Assembly: GCA_019722365.1 (NCBI GenBank)
Contig: JADFUC010000322.1
Span: 62,001-126,000, forward strand
DNA: 64,000 nt
Direction of reading: 5' to 3'
Source: Lithospermum erythrorhizon
Lineage: Eukaryota > Streptophyta > Magnoliopsida > Boraginales > Boraginaceae
In this document: positions 37,426 through 49,735 of the stretch, one piece after another
Position numbering within the stretch: position 1 is the stretch's first letter
Layout of the letters: each line of letters begins with the position of its first letter
Notes under the pieces: model-generated
Databases searched by the model: none
What the model saw: the letters and a program-made list of their open reading frames with translations, nothing else
What the model was told of the DNA's origin: nothing
Program-made: the position numbers and the translations under genes

Positions 37426-39059
37426 TTAACCACTAATATATTAAAAAACATAGTACTGCATTCTATGTGTGTACTTCAAATACACCGTCGCGTTATGTAG
37501 CATGACGGTGGCCCCACGAGGGTTGGAGCGAGTGGAAGCAGCTTTGTATAATCAGAGTCACCAACGATGGATAACGATTAAAAATGACTTTATTTAACAT
37601 CATAGATAAAACAATACAACTCGTCCATCGGGTGAACTAACTGATAATACAACAACTGAAAAGTAATAATAAAATACAACGTAAAGAAGTCGCGTTTTAC
37701 AACCGCGAGACAACAATAATTGTACATACAATAGAAACTTCAAGGAAGGTAAAAAGTATGATTGTTGAGGTCTTAATGTCATCATCTTCGCAGTGCGAAG
37801 CTACTTTCGACTGATGTATCTCGGTCGTCCATGACAACCTAGGCATGGCTTGCCATGCGATAGGAAAATGAGGTAGTGAAAATAAATATCATGAGAAGTT
37901 ACTTGCGATCGATGCGAATAAGAATAACTTAGATTCCTCACCTATTTAAAGACTATATACCCCAAGAGTATTATTTCATATGTTACTCGCCACAAAATAA
38001 ATCTTGCCAATGACTTTCCGGTAACCACGAATGCTTATACGCGTTCAATAACTTCCTCAGTCGCGCTTAACCGCCTTGAGAGATGTCTTTCCTATTTGTT
38101 ATCTTTCGTGAGTATAACTAATTCCCGATATAATATCCAAGCTGACATCGCCTTTCGAACCTATATCTCACGTTTTCATCAACTGATAGCCTCGACTACC
38201 TATTTTTGGATTCACCTACTGATTGCTACTCCCGATTATAGTCATCATCTCCTATGACATCTAAAGCGTTCTCGTAAGACCAAAAGTCGTTTCATTTTCT
38301 ACCGATATAAGCGGAAGAGCAAAATATGTCTAAATCGAGATAACCTAAATGCGAATTATCTCCCAAATTCTCCATTTAGTATCTGGAACTTATTTACACC
38401 AGTAGTATGGCGTCGTGGTTAGAACAGAACTTATATTCTAGCACATTGAATCCAGTTTTATCGGATATATAAAATATCAGCAACATCATCGACAGATTAG
38501 CATAAACTTCGGTTTATAATTCCTGTACCTAATGTTCTCATTCCAAAGATATCTCGTCCGTGCCATGACATATATATAACATGCAAAAAAAAGCGATGTG
38601 CGGCCGAGGCTACAAGCGAGTAAATACATTATACGAATACAAAATAAGATTTGCCGACAAGGCTAAAGTCAGAAAATGAAGTACAACCGTGGCTGTTGTA
38701 TTGTAAACTAAGCGAGATTGTGAAAGATATAGTAGTCAAATATGAATAAAATACATATACTCTACAGGACTACCTAATAAAGTCACTTTGTAATTCCACA
38801 GAGTTGTCTCGGACGTAACACATGAAGATATAATAGGGTTCAGTAAGCACACCCCGTTCAGGAAAGAAATCGAGAGAGACTCGACAACGACTATAACTCT
38901 TGTCATCGACCAGCCCTCTCCATCCCCACTCGCCTGACCTACAATCTTGCGTATGCTCGATCAAGTCACTGCGGGAATGGAATAATCGATAATCGCCTTG
39001 ACATACCGCGGTATAAGGCAATTGCTGTTTATGAAATTATAAAGACGCAGCATGCTTTT
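37426..39059. other. No recognised gene
   Basis: Short minus-strand frames (37600-37785, 38770-39021) show no known domain. Composition is AT-rich with scattered CG, like the retroelement zone to the left. Confidence 0.35.
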
Positions 39060-39275
39060 ATACACAAAGTGCCAGGCACACACTCATACCCACTAAGTAT
39101 AAGGCACGCTTATACACTAAGTATAAGGCACACCGCTCTTATACACTTAAGTATAAGGTAAACCCGGCTCATTACACACGATTATAAAGGCGGCGCCTAA
39201 ATTATAAAAGGCAAAATTGCTCATCTAGCGCGATGCATAAGGCACACCGCGCTTTATACACAAGAGTATAGACGA
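39060..39275. repeat. Minisatellite-like array 1
   Basis: Six to seven degenerate units of about 27-34 bp built on TTATACACTAAGTATAAGGC followed by ACACC. Units are clearest at 39085-39165 and more diverged to 39275. Confidence 0.8.
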
Positions 39276-39599
39276 TAGCGTCACATATCCTGAGGAAAGG
39301 GAAGTCGCTAATCCTGATCATTGACTATGGCGTCGTATCCTAATACTCGAGTCACCTGAGAGTCATACATAACTCCAACTTGACACCTACCGATAACCAA
39401 CTACTTTACTCCCAGCAATAGCAAAACACACGGCTAACACATCGCGCAATCGTAAAATCAATGCATAGCCCTTTACTTGAGCCACGCCAATTACCACAAT
39501 TGCCGACAAAGCCACGAAATAGAAAAGTGCGAAGCGAATACGAAATAGAGCGTTAATATAGAGGTAGGAGTTCGAGCCATCAGCTTACCTCGAAGCCAG

Positions 39600-39830
39600 G
39601 TCTTAATCTTTGGAGAATAAGTCCACATAATCATATTATGGCTCGCACGTAGTGTACAACCATTACGTGTATACCATTCACATAATTATATTACAATTAC
39701 ATATACACCATTCGCACGTAATCGTCCCTCTGAGGACATGTATACCATTCCCCACATAATCATACTACAAGGACATATACACCGTTCTACGTAATCGTCA
39801 CTGCAAGGACATGTCTGTGATGTGAAGTAA
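39600..39830. repeat. Minisatellite-like array 2
   Basis: Degenerate units alternating CATGTATACCATTC, CACATAATCATA, TACAAGGACATATACACC and CACGTAATCGTC, with a higher-order period of roughly 60 bp. The frame 39686-39949 (-) is a product of the repeat. Confidence 0.7.
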
Positions 39831-42104
39831 GTACATAAGGTAATGCACGTGAGATAAGTGCCGGCCTCGGTTGTGATAAGCATGACTGATCGATCAGTGC
39901 CTTTCCCAGCGTTCGCGTCTAATCCATTACCCCAATTACAATTCTGCACTACTTAACCGATTTTAACCGCATCTTGGTGTTAAAATTCCGGACGTTTTGA
40001 CCCCGTTTAGTTACAAATTGATAACTTGCAGTATAGATGGTTAGTATGTTTTGGAGACTATTAAAATAATTGAATTCAACTATGTCGACCAAATCAGCAT
40101 GTCGATCAACGCCTTAACCAAAATACTGACATTATTAGCAATTTCAATCCCAAAATATCCAACTTTTTCCAACTAATCGAGCAGGTTTCTAAACCTCGAA
40201 TCAGTAGCCCGTTTACCTCAAAATCAAATAAAACTAATTTCCAACATATTTTCTTCCAACAACCTAATACTCATAATTTCACCTCGAAACAATCATAAAG
40301 GTCCAATAATATATTTATACTATCCATGGCATTTTAGATAAGTCAACTCAAAATCACTTTCGAAAGTCAACTGTCCTTAACCGCACTTTCTACTTACCCA
40401 AATATCGTCATTGCTCCAATTTCTTAGATTATAATCTAGAGTCTAAATAATAATTATATTCCATATTATCTCGTAAAAATCAAAGTCAACCCAGATTTAA
40501 AGTCCAACGGTCCTAAAAACGTTGAGGAAATTCCACATTTAACACGATTATATCAACTCAAGAATAACTAATTTAGAACCCAAGAATCAATTGGGTAAAT
40601 AAAATTCAAAATACAAAAAAGTCAACAAAAAGTCAACTCGGGAGATCTCACAAAAATACTCAAAAGATCGCACAGCACTACGTTGAAAGCAGCGAAGGAT
40701 GATGAGAAAACTCTCTTCAAAAATTTAGAATTACAGCTTCGCAGATGGAAGAAATCGAAGAAAAATCGAGGGCGGGGAGAAGGCGATCGCGCGGCAGAAA
40801 GAGACAATCGGCCCTCTTCGCTATTCTTGTTTTTGGGCCGCTGATGTTGGTCCTTTGGGCTTTTAAATGGATGCATTTTGATTGAATTATGCTTTGCGTC
40901 GTTTAATTGATCGATCTCTTACCGTTTTAACATTTAAATGATGTTTACGACGTTAACGTTGATTTATATACTCAAATTATATTAACGTCCAAATAATGTC
41001 ATTCCATTCGATTAAAACTTTAAAATTCTGGCTTAAAATATCTACTGCGTGAAGGCCCAGATTATTGTATTTTCGACTATTCAACTTCAATTTTTTTTCG
41101 AAATCTTTCATGCGGCAGTAGTATCTTATTTGATAATATTAGTACGGAGCAGGGTTATTACGCGTTAAGCTAATAATGTTGTAAGAGACCAGGCGAGGAA
41201 AGCATGCATTAATTATTTTGATAAAAAGCCTAGGCAGAGGGTAAAGCAAAAATGTTTGTGCAGCGAGGTAGTCACGCCTGCTCTTTGACAGCTCGCTATG
41301 ATCACTAGTGAGTGCATTTGCTGAAGAGAATTTTTGAGGAAGCATTGTCGTCTAGAAAGAATCATTGATCCATATTCCATAATTGCGCAACTTTATTACG
41401 GAGTACATTGATCAACCGGTCCACACCACACTATCTCCTCCAGCTCCTTAACTGCCCAGCCCACAAACACCTTCCAGCGCCCCACTTCCTAATCCCACAG
41501 GCCACAGCCCGATTCCACACTCCACTCCTAGACAACTAAACAGTTCTGCAGCCACATCCAAAATCCCATTTAACACACATAGGCGTGTTAAACAGGCAGG
41601 TACCTGACAATTTATCGCGAGCACTGTCCTTAGTTCTGTTCGAGTCCGGCCCAGGCCCCCTAAAGCCCACGAACGGGCCAGGTCGTTTATTAACAAAATG
41701 GACAGGGGCCAAGTAGTAGTGCGAAGAATAATGTCTTCCTCGAAATGCATGAAGATTATTAAAACTTTTGAGCTTTTTGTTATACGCGAGCTTTTTGTAG
41801 ATACGTGTTTTTATTTATATTATATAATATTTGGTAAGCTATATGATAGAAATACGTTTCGAGCCACTTTCCATTGATATATTTTTTTTTATAAAATAAA
41901 TACTCTATTAATAATATGTGAAATAAGCCCCAATATTTGAAGTTTGAAAGTTACAAGCTATAAAGTGGTCAATCTTTAATGAAATAGAGAATACATTGTT
42001 ATCCGTTTATTAAAAGCTTGATACAAAATAACTTGGCTTCATGATTTAAATAGAATCATTCAATTATTTCTTGAAATAGTTTCTATTTAAAAACATGCTT
42101 TATT
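39831..42104. other. No recognised gene
   Basis: Minus-strand frames at 40622-40876, 41139-41345 and 41448-41750 lack recognisable domains. They are rich in low-complexity Ser/Arg/Leu. The stretch 39950-40870 resembles retroelement LTR or leader sequence in composition, but no second copy is present to prove it. Confidence 0.35.
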
Positions 42105-42237
42105 ATTTAAAGAAATATATTAATGCATCTTATGGATAGAGCATGAGATATTTATACAATGTTGAATAATACATGAATAGAACTATGGATAGAGCATGGG
42201 ATATTTATACAATAATGAATAATGCATGAATAAAAGT
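42105..42237. repeat. 53-bp tandem duplication at the edge of an inverted-repeat element
   Basis: Two units starting TATGGATAGAGCATG(A/G)GATA at 42130 and 42184. They lie directly left of the element at 42226-42850 and share its terminal sequence motifs (ATTAATGCATC / GATGCATCAAT). Confidence 0.7.
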
Positions 42238-42850
42238 ATTAGATGCATCAATATATTATTATTTAAATAATTCAATTTATTTAGGGTTAAATAATATATT
42301 ATTCTATATTGTGAAAAAACAATCTTTTAATTTGCAACAACATATTATTATTTATAAAAGTTGTTCAAACGGGTACATGTTTATCACATGTTTCACAAAA
42401 TTGAGATAAACATAGCCCCATTTGAATTAAACATGTCCTAAGTTTATGCTTTTAAAATTGTGATAAACGTATGAACCCCGAATTAAGCGTACCCCCCCGT
42501 TTATCACACTTTTTTAAGAATATATAATATAAGCATTATATACGTTTGAATTAAGAATACCACCGTTTCTTTTATAAAATAATTAAAACTTTATTTATTT
42601 TTCTTGAACCCATTTCTAATTGTGTTAGTATCATTTTAATATTAAATTGGGCTATAAAAATAATAGAGTATGGCATACTATCGAGGTTATGACAAAATGA
42701 AGGGTTTGAAGACTCGAAGGTTCTCAATAATTTAAAAGGAGTTTGAAACTTGTAATGATAACTTATAAAAATATATTATTAATATTAAACAACTTTGATT
42801 ATTTAAAAGAATAATATACTAATCCATCTCATTCTTTTATTCATATATTA
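42226..42850. mobile_element. Inverted-repeat (MITE-like) element
   Basis: The left 75 bp (ATGAATAAAAGTATTAGATG onward) matches the reverse complement of 42769-42850 (ATGAATAAAAGAATGAGATG onward), including TATATTATT, TTTAAATAAT and TAATATATT. The interior is AT-rich and non-coding, with a repeated GTTTATCACA motif. No transposase. Confidence 0.6.
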
Positions 42851-42857
42851 TTTCAAA

Positions 42858-43116
42858 CTCCCTCAGTCCCTAAAAAATTGTCACATTTTGATTTTAGACA
42901 GTTGATTTTTTTTTAAATTTTCAACTCAATTAAATTCTAATGTGTTATATATTTGATTCAAAAAATATATCAATGATAGTGACACTCAACATGTTTTCTT
43001 ATTAAGCTTGATAATTTTGATTGAATAAAATTTACTGGATGTCGTCGAATCGTAAAGTTTGTTAATCTTTGACCATGAAAAAGATAATCGTCACAATCTT
43101 TTAAGGATGGAGGTAG
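42858..43116. mobile_element. Stowaway-type MITE
   Basis: Left end CTCCCTCAGTCCCTAAAAAA, right end reverse complemented CTACCTCCATCCTTAAAAGA. Then ATTGTCAC on one side and ATTGTGAC on the other, the standard Stowaway terminus. TA follows the right end (43117-43118), and the left TA is altered to AA. It sits 7 bp from the inverted-repeat element. Confidence 0.85.
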
Positions 43117-44223
43117 TACTAATAACTTTTATGATTGAAATAAACTAGAGTATGTCTACTTTATCACCACAATATAAATCAATTAAAAGTGTGATTTGTT
43201 CGGTTATTTTTTGAATTGTTATTAACTACTTAAAGATTTTACTATATAAAGATCACTATATTAATGCATTTGTAATTTTATCAATATTTTGTAAAGAAAA
43301 TTTAACATTAAATAACTTTTATTATATAATTAAAAATAACTTGTATATAATGTAACAATAAAGCACAATAAATAGTTCGAAGTGAAGGCATTGATGAGGC
43401 GTCAGGTGGGCGCAAGATGAGAGTGTGGTGATATCATCTTTTTGGGTTGAAGAGACAAATTAAGCCCTCGTAAAATAAAGTCAATTAGTGAAATGTGATC
43501 ACAGTCAATGGCAGTGAAGAGCGAAGGGTGCATTTGGCCCATGGATGCCAAGAAACAACCTATTTACCCACGGATGCAACATAAGAAGCAAGCGGCACAC
43601 CCTTTTAAATGGGATGTAACATCAAAATGCTCACATTAGCAATGGTCAATTCGATTTTTATGAAATGCGATGTTGATATTTATAAATGAAATATATATAT
43701 ATATTTAAAAAAACATGCTGTGGCCTGCTGACGAGAATCGGCAAAGGAACACGAAATTCTGCGGAAGGCCTCCTAGCAATTGGAGTTGTTCGTTGTTCTC
43801 GTGTTATTTAGAATATATAGTCTTATTAATTATCATAATTAGTTATATATATAGTCTTATTAATTGTAATAATTAAAGTTGGTTCATTCTTAATAAATGA
43901 CCATTTAAATTAAAGATATATAATGGTTCGATTTGGATTATTTGAGACTCCTTTTTTTTTAAAATTAGTAATGAAAGTCAAATTGTGTGATACAAAGAGA
44001 AAATTACAATATCTCCGTCAAAGAGTAAATGAGAGGTCCTTATGGAACCTTGGTTGAGATATTCTGAAATTTAATGAGCCATTAAAAAATTATTTGAGTA
44101 TTAAAAACAAATTGTTGAAGTCTGATGATAAAAGTCCATACATTTTTACAAACTTAATAGATAAAAGGAAGCCAACTCGTTGAAATAAGACAATAATACC
44201 TTAAACCTTAACTATATATCCTC
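43117..44223. other. AT-rich intergenic, no gene
   Basis: No coding frame of note. A short direct repeat (ATATATAGTCTTATTAATT) occurs at about 43814 and 43852. Confidence 0.4.
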
Positions 44224-45764
44224 GAGAAAATTGAAAAAATAGTATTAGTTTGACTATTTTATTAATTTTGCACCCACTTAATATTATTCTCCGAAATAGC
44301 ACCCTTTATTAAAAACAAAAGACTAAACTATCCTCCAAGCTTTTCTTCTTCATTTTCTCTCTTTCTTCTTCTTCTCTCGCCCTATTTCTTTCTACAAAAT
44401 CCACCACCATTTACCTGTGAGCCTTCCCACTGCGATTCGTTACGATATCCTACGCCGCTTTACCCGGCTCCTCCCTACTTTTTATTTTAGGACTTTTAAA
44501 ATGAAATTGGAATCTAAAACCTTCATTTTTTGTCCGATTTTCTTGAAATCGAAGCTATATATGTTCTTTACGCGGGTAAGAACCAAAATCAAACGATTAT
44601 CTATTCTTCGAATATAGGGTTTATGTATAAAAAAAATCATTAATTGCTTACGTTTTTGGGTTGTTTGATAATATTATTAATATTATTCATAGTTCTTCAA
44701 TTATTTATTCATTTCTTCAAGATTTTATTGGGTTTCCTTATGAATTTGTTCAAAAATCATGAATTTTCTATCAAAATGATTATGAGTAATTTGATTGTGT
44801 ATTTTTCTGTAAAAAATCACTAAATTCGTTTTTTTTTTTACAAACCTACAATTTGTGTTATGAGTTTTATTGTGAGAACATTGCAAATAGCATATGCTCG
44901 GTATACACTAGTAAACGTCATTATACTATAATATGCGTCAGTGTAATGTAGTATAGTGATGTGTAATAATGTATTTGTGCGGATATTGTATTTCAATCCA
45001 GGGTGATACATTATCATTCAATATGAACTCATTTATCCTATTTTTATGTGTAGATTACTTCAAGAGATGTTCGGGAATCCAAAGTAAAAGAACATTACAT
45101 AGAAGACTAATTAATATTAGAATATACAATGTACAATTGAGCTATATAGAATAGTAATTTTTTTATTTAACATTGGGGTGTAATTTTTTTCTTCAACGTA
45201 TACATTTATCATAAAATATTTGATATTGACAAAGTATTGTTTTTACTCAATTTGAAATATATAATATGAATTACATTCACAAAATAAGTTACAATTTTAA
45301 TACATAATTGTTTGGTTCCTAAATGAATTAAACTTCAATCGCGTGTTTCATTCTTCAAAGTGATTTCTTTTTGTGAGGTTGTCACACTTTGATTGTCATT
45401 ATTTTGAATTCCAATAACTTTGTTCCCAATGAATCTGCACATAAACGTATGGTATTATTTAGTATTCAAGATAAAAGTGCGGTATCAACAGTTAAATAAT
45501 CCCAAATACATCTTTATACTACATTATACTGACATATATTGTAGTACAATGACGTATAAGCCTTGATTCAGCCAAAACCCCTTAACATAAATGTAGATTT
45601 GTCAAGAAAAAAATAGTGAATTCAACAAATTTTTACACAATAATAAACAATCAAATTATTTATAATCGATTTTGTTAGAAAATTCACAATTTTTGAAATA
45701 AATCCACAGGAAAATCCAATAAAAACTTAAATAAATTAATAAATAATTAAAGAATAGGACGAAT

Positions 45765-46961
45765 GGCACTAAAGATCACTAACCTTTGTTAATTTTTCCA
45801 CTTCGATCACCCTATTTTGATAATGACTGTTTTGAATCACTCACATTTCGGATTCAGTTAAATTTTGGTAACCGCGAGTTTTTTAACCGTTGGCCCGGGT
45901 TTTTCTGACATTTTAGTGGGGATATTTTAGACTTATCCAATAATTACAGAAATTGGAGCCAATTTTATATTAAATAAAAATCTGAGCTCTTTTATTAAAT
46001 TTAAAAATTAATTATAAAATATTTTAGAAACATCGACACCCGATACACCACTTTGACCGCTTTGGGTTGTTATTAGCCCAATGATATATATGTAGTAGTT
46101 GGGGTGAAATAGCCAATGTGCCCCCCTCACAGCTAACGAGTGTAGTAATTGGAAGTTTCATTAAGGATAAAATTATCATTTCATTAAAAACCATTATTTG
46201 GGTGTGTGTATAATTTCCCTCTCCCGCGTCGACCTTTGCGTACATTACAGGCGTGTCTTTGGTTTTTCGGAGGAGAATGTTTTATAGACCCTACGTGGAT
46301 CAGGCAAGACCTCGTATGGAGGTTTGGGTCATAACCATTAGGCTAGAAGTCTTGGTTGGGCGTGTCTTTGGTAGTTGATACCATAAAATATCAGAATCAG
46401 CGACATAGCCGCCGACACCGAAATACCACGATAAATTCGGCGACTCAGAAATGAACTCCACTTCCCAAGATATTATCGGAGCTTCGTTAATTTAACACCG
46501 TGGGCTCGTTAATTTGTGCAGTGTTGTGTTTGAATTTAGGAAGTAATTATTAGATCTAATATTTGACTTTTTTGTTGAATTGTCGAAATAATTATCAGAG
46601 CTAATAGGTGATTTTTTGTTGAATTGGAAGTGATTATCAGAGTTAATATGTGATTTTTTTTTATTGAATTTGAGTAGTTATTATGAGAGAGGTGGGGGTG
46701 TTGGGAAAGACACGTTTTTAAAATTATTTATAATTAATAAAAAGCCATTATCTTTTTCTCTAATATAAAACTTATCCATTTATAGATATTGGGATAAGAC
46801 TAAAATATCCTTATTAAAATGTCAAAAATGCCGGTAAATGGTAAAAAACTGAGGGGTTACCAAAATTTAACTGAATCCGAATGTGAGTGATCCAAACAGT
46901 TATCAAAATAGGGTGATCGAAGTGGAAAAATTAGCAAATATTGCTTGGTGCTCTTTGGTGC
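45765..46961. mobile_element. Long-TIR element nested in the foldback arm
   Basis: Starts GGCACTAAAGATCACTAACC. The right end, reverse complemented, starts GCACCAAAGAGCACCAAGC. Then both read TAATTTTTCCACTTCGATCA and CCCTATTTTGATAA, and similarity continues for about 280 bp (45765-46050 against 46690-46961). Long TIRs and no coding interior suggest a Mutator-like non-autonomous element. No clean target duplication could be read. The 73-codon frame at 46024-46245 (-) has no recognised domain. Confidence 0.8.
46545..46685. repeat. Tandem repeat, about 47-bp unit, three copies
   Basis: Units carry TTATCAGAG(C/T)TAATA(G/T)GTGATTTTTT and TTGTTGAATT-like parts, inside the nested long-TIR element just left of its right TIR. 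Confidence 0.7.
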
Positions 46962-47424
46962 ATTAAGCCCGTAATGTTTTAAAAAATCTAAAAAATCAAA
47001 ACTTTATGACCCACAAATTTTTACATATAAATTTGAGAAAAATCATAGAGAATGTCGTTTGATTTTGAGTTGCGCCCATATAAAAAGACATATATATAAC
47101 CGATTTCAAAAAATATGACAAAAACTGAATGTTTTAAATCCCAAATTTTTTTTTAAAAAAGGTCCGAAAATGAAAAGGTTGGAGGAGGGGGCCGAGAAAA
47201 GGTTGGAGAGCAGAGGGTGGCGGTGTTGAATATAGGGGAAGGGGGGTTGTTGGTGGTGGTGATGGTGGTTTTTTAAGAAAAAAGTAGGTTGAGGAAGAAT
47301 AAGAAAAAGAAAGGGAGTAAATGAAGAAGATTGCTTTTTATAGGAAAGAGTGTTTTTTAGGCAAATAATATTAAGTGGGTGGTTAAAAAATTGGTCAAAC
47401 TAATTCTATTTTTTCAATTTTCTC

Positions 47425-48457
47425 TACATTCTTATCTCTTCTCCCTTAATGTCCTCTCTCTTCGAGTGTTGTTTGAATGATAAAACTAAGCCCAGAAGCC
47501 TTAGATTCGATATCCGACTTCGAAAATATCTTAATTGAAATCGCACTTTTTGTAAGCTTTTAGGTCGGACTTCATTAGCACTTAAATTACTTGATAACTT
47601 GTAGAGTATATCTAAGCTTGTTGAACTAAATACCCAATAACTTTTTAACAAATAATATATGAATATATTTTTTAAAACTAGTATATTTATGAGTGTAACA
47701 TGTAACCCAATATATGTTCGGTACTTGACCCAAGAACCTTGACCCGAAACCTTAATGAAGGTTTACAAACAATCGGATAACTGCGATATACACCCGTACA
47801 AAAAAACCCGATATCCGCTCGAACTTGACTCGTCAAAAGTTATACTCGCTAGGTTCAATGCATCTCTCTTCCTTTGTCCTCCTCATTTCTTTTCTTTCTT
47901 TTGAGTTTATTCTCTTCCACTTCGTTCATTTCTTTTTCTCCCTCTCTTTTAATCACGTTCCTTTTACTGGCTCGCTCACTCGCTTTGGCAGCTTGGCTTC
48001 AAAATTTAGATGCTTGAAAACTCTTCGCATGTCACGATCCCGAGAACTATCCCGAGCCGTTGGTCATTTAACCGTTTCCTGTGACAGCTCGATAACATTG
48101 TAATATCAAATTTATGTGGCACAGGGAGTATGAGTTAGAATTGCATTAGTTTGAATTTATTTTCTCTAAAAAGTCATTCTAAATTCGAGCTTGCCTACGG
48201 TGATTAAGCACGTTTGCGCTTAAGCTGCTTAAATTCATCTAATTAATGTTAAATGAAATTTTTTTGAATTACCTAAAACAATAACGTGAAGGTTAAGTTC
48301 TACCAAGCTAATGATGTTAAGAAGTCATTGTTAATAGGTACAAGAACAGGTAAGTGAATTTGAGTGCCGCTCACCCGGTAGAAGATTATATAGTGTTCGT
48401 GTACATTGCATTCTTAGGAAGGCAGGCATATTAGTACATGAGCACTCAAATAAATGA
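47425..48457. other. No recognised gene
   Basis: The 92-codon plus frame at 47825-48103 is pyrimidine-rich and hydrophobic (Ser/Phe/Leu), without a domain, and likely a composition artefact. Confidence 0.4.
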
Positions 48458-48459
48458 TA

Positions 48460-48982
48460 CTACCTCCATCCCTAAAAGATTGACACACTTGCCATTTTAT
48501 CAAAGATTAACAAACCTTACAATCTTGATTGAGATTCAAAACTTTTATTTAAATCAAAATTATCAAGTTAATAGTAAAGTATGTTGAAAGTACTACATAT
48601 TGATATATCTTTTTCTAACAAATACTCCCTTTGGTTTTTTACTTGTCATCCTAGCAATTTTTTTTTTACTTATCATTCTATATTTTCTATGCACTTTTGT
48701 GCTTCTTTTTCCTATTATATCCCTAAATATTAAATGGATTTGAGTAATTTCTTCTTCTTTAATTTAAATATTTTATGAGTATCCGTGTAAAGTCAAGATT
48801 TTATCCTCTTATAAATGAGGGTACAAAAGTAAAACAATAACATTTCTTAATAGTTGTGTCAAATTCTAGGACGACAAGTAAAAAAAAATCGGAGGGAGCA
48901 TATAACAGTTATTTGATTTCAAAATTGAAAAAAGTCAATTCATTAAAATCAAAATGTGACAATCTTTTAGGGACAGAGGGAG
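48460..48982. mobile_element. Stowaway-type MITE containing another MITE
   Basis: Left end CTACCTCCATCCCTAAAAGA, right end reverse complemented CTCCCTCTGTCCCTAAAAGA, with TA at 48458-48459 and 48983-48984. Removing the inner unit (48625-48900) leaves about 245 bp, the same size and interior as the MITE at 2779-3023. The outer flanks carry a near-duplicate TTAGTACA..AGCAC.CAAATAA (48431 and 48985). Confidence 0.85.
48625..48900. mobile_element. Inner TA-flanked MITE
   Basis: Left end CTCCCTTTGGTTTTTTACTT then GTCATCCTAG. Right end reverse complemented is TGCTCCCTCCGATTTTTTTT then ACTTGTCGTCCTAG. Flanked by TA at 48623-48624 and 48901-48902. Different interior from the outer MITE, so a second family. 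Confidence 0.85.
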
Positions 48983-49501
48983 TATTAGTACACAAGCACC
49001 CAAATAATTATATATATTATGTAGGGTATAATAGTAATCTTTCCTAACTCCTTAATAATGTACTTTTTGGCTAAATGATCACATAATGGAACGGAGGGAG
49101 TATGAGTTAAGTATACCACCAAGTTAACTTAGAGTATTTACGCTCTTAATTCTGATACAGGACTATATAGTCTTGAGGTACTCATATATATCAAATGAAT
49201 CTGGCTTTTCTTTTTGCTGAGCTTTATTTAATGATTGATAATATTATAGATGGATGTTTAATAGTCAATATGGATTGTGTGTTTTTATATTAATTAATTT
49301 TATCCTTATTTAAATAGTTTAAGTATCTTAAGCATAATGAAAGCTTAAGTACTCGATCAAACTCCTAAATTAATTGTTATTCCTTATACAAATAAATATA
49401 ATAAAGTTGTTAACATGGGATGTGTTCTCAAATATTTTCTTAATATTAATTTCTTTTAATTATTATAACGCAAATTAAAGTTATTCGAGAATAAATCATG
49501 C

Positions 49502-49720
49502 TGTTGTAAATGTGAGCCCACAAATGTTGAAATGTCAAATGTAAAATGAATAGTAATAGGAGTATTTGAATAGTATTAAGGGGGTAATTTTGTAGTATAA
49601 ATACCCCTCCATTGCTACATAATAAACACACCAAAAAAATTTCAAGAGAAAGAATATATATATATCATTTGAGTACTTTGTGTGTTAGTTTGAGCCGTTT
49701 TGATATCCGGTTTCACAACA
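49502..49720 (+). repeat. 5' LTR of the Copia element
   Basis: Starts TGTTGTAAATGTGAGCCC and ends TTTCACAACA. Matches the right LTR over its length, including GAATAGTAATAGGAGTATTT and TTTTGTAGTATAAAT. The TATAAATA-like block at 49597-49604 is a candidate TATA box for element transcription. Confidence 0.9.
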
Positions 49721-49735
49721 CGTTATCAGCACGAT
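49721..49735 (+). promoter_or_regulatory. Candidate primer binding site
   Basis: Directly after the LTR: CGTTATCAGCACGAT. It shares TATCAG with the usual initiator tRNA-Met site (TGGTATCAGAGC) but matches only 8 of 12 positions, so another primer or decay is possible. Confidence 0.4.

Larger units (their letters stand above)
44224..47424. mobile_element. Large foldback (inverted-repeat) element
   Basis: The left arm (44224 to about 45090) matches the reverse complement of the right arm, which is 46962-47424 followed by about 45395-45764. Aligned landmarks from the outside in are GAGAAAATTGAAAAAATAG, ATTAGTTTGAC, CACCCACTTAATATTATT, CTTCTTCATTTTCTC-like pyrimidine tracts, GAAATCG-TATATATGT, AAAATCAAACGA, CAATTATTTATTCATTT, GTGTAAT/GTATAATGTAGTATA and TATGTG(T/C)AGATT. 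Without the insertion the element is about 2.0 kb with arms of about 0.85 kb and a loop of about 0.3 kb. No transposase frame is visible. Frames at 44417-44617, 44969-45154 and 47424-47651 are by-products. Confidence 0.8.

Noticed and set aside
39060..39830. Repeat arrays as CRISPR
   Set aside because: Units are degenerate and directly adjacent without unique spacers, and the surrounding DNA is plant.
41448..41750. 100-codon minus frame as a hypothetical gene
   Set aside because: No recognisable domain, no TATA or polyadenylation context, and it is surrounded by repeat-like DNA.
47825..48103. 92-codon frame with hydrophobic N-terminus as a small membrane or secreted protein
   Set aside because: Pyrimidine-rich composition explains the Ser/Phe/Leu content. 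There is no conserved motif and no promoter context.
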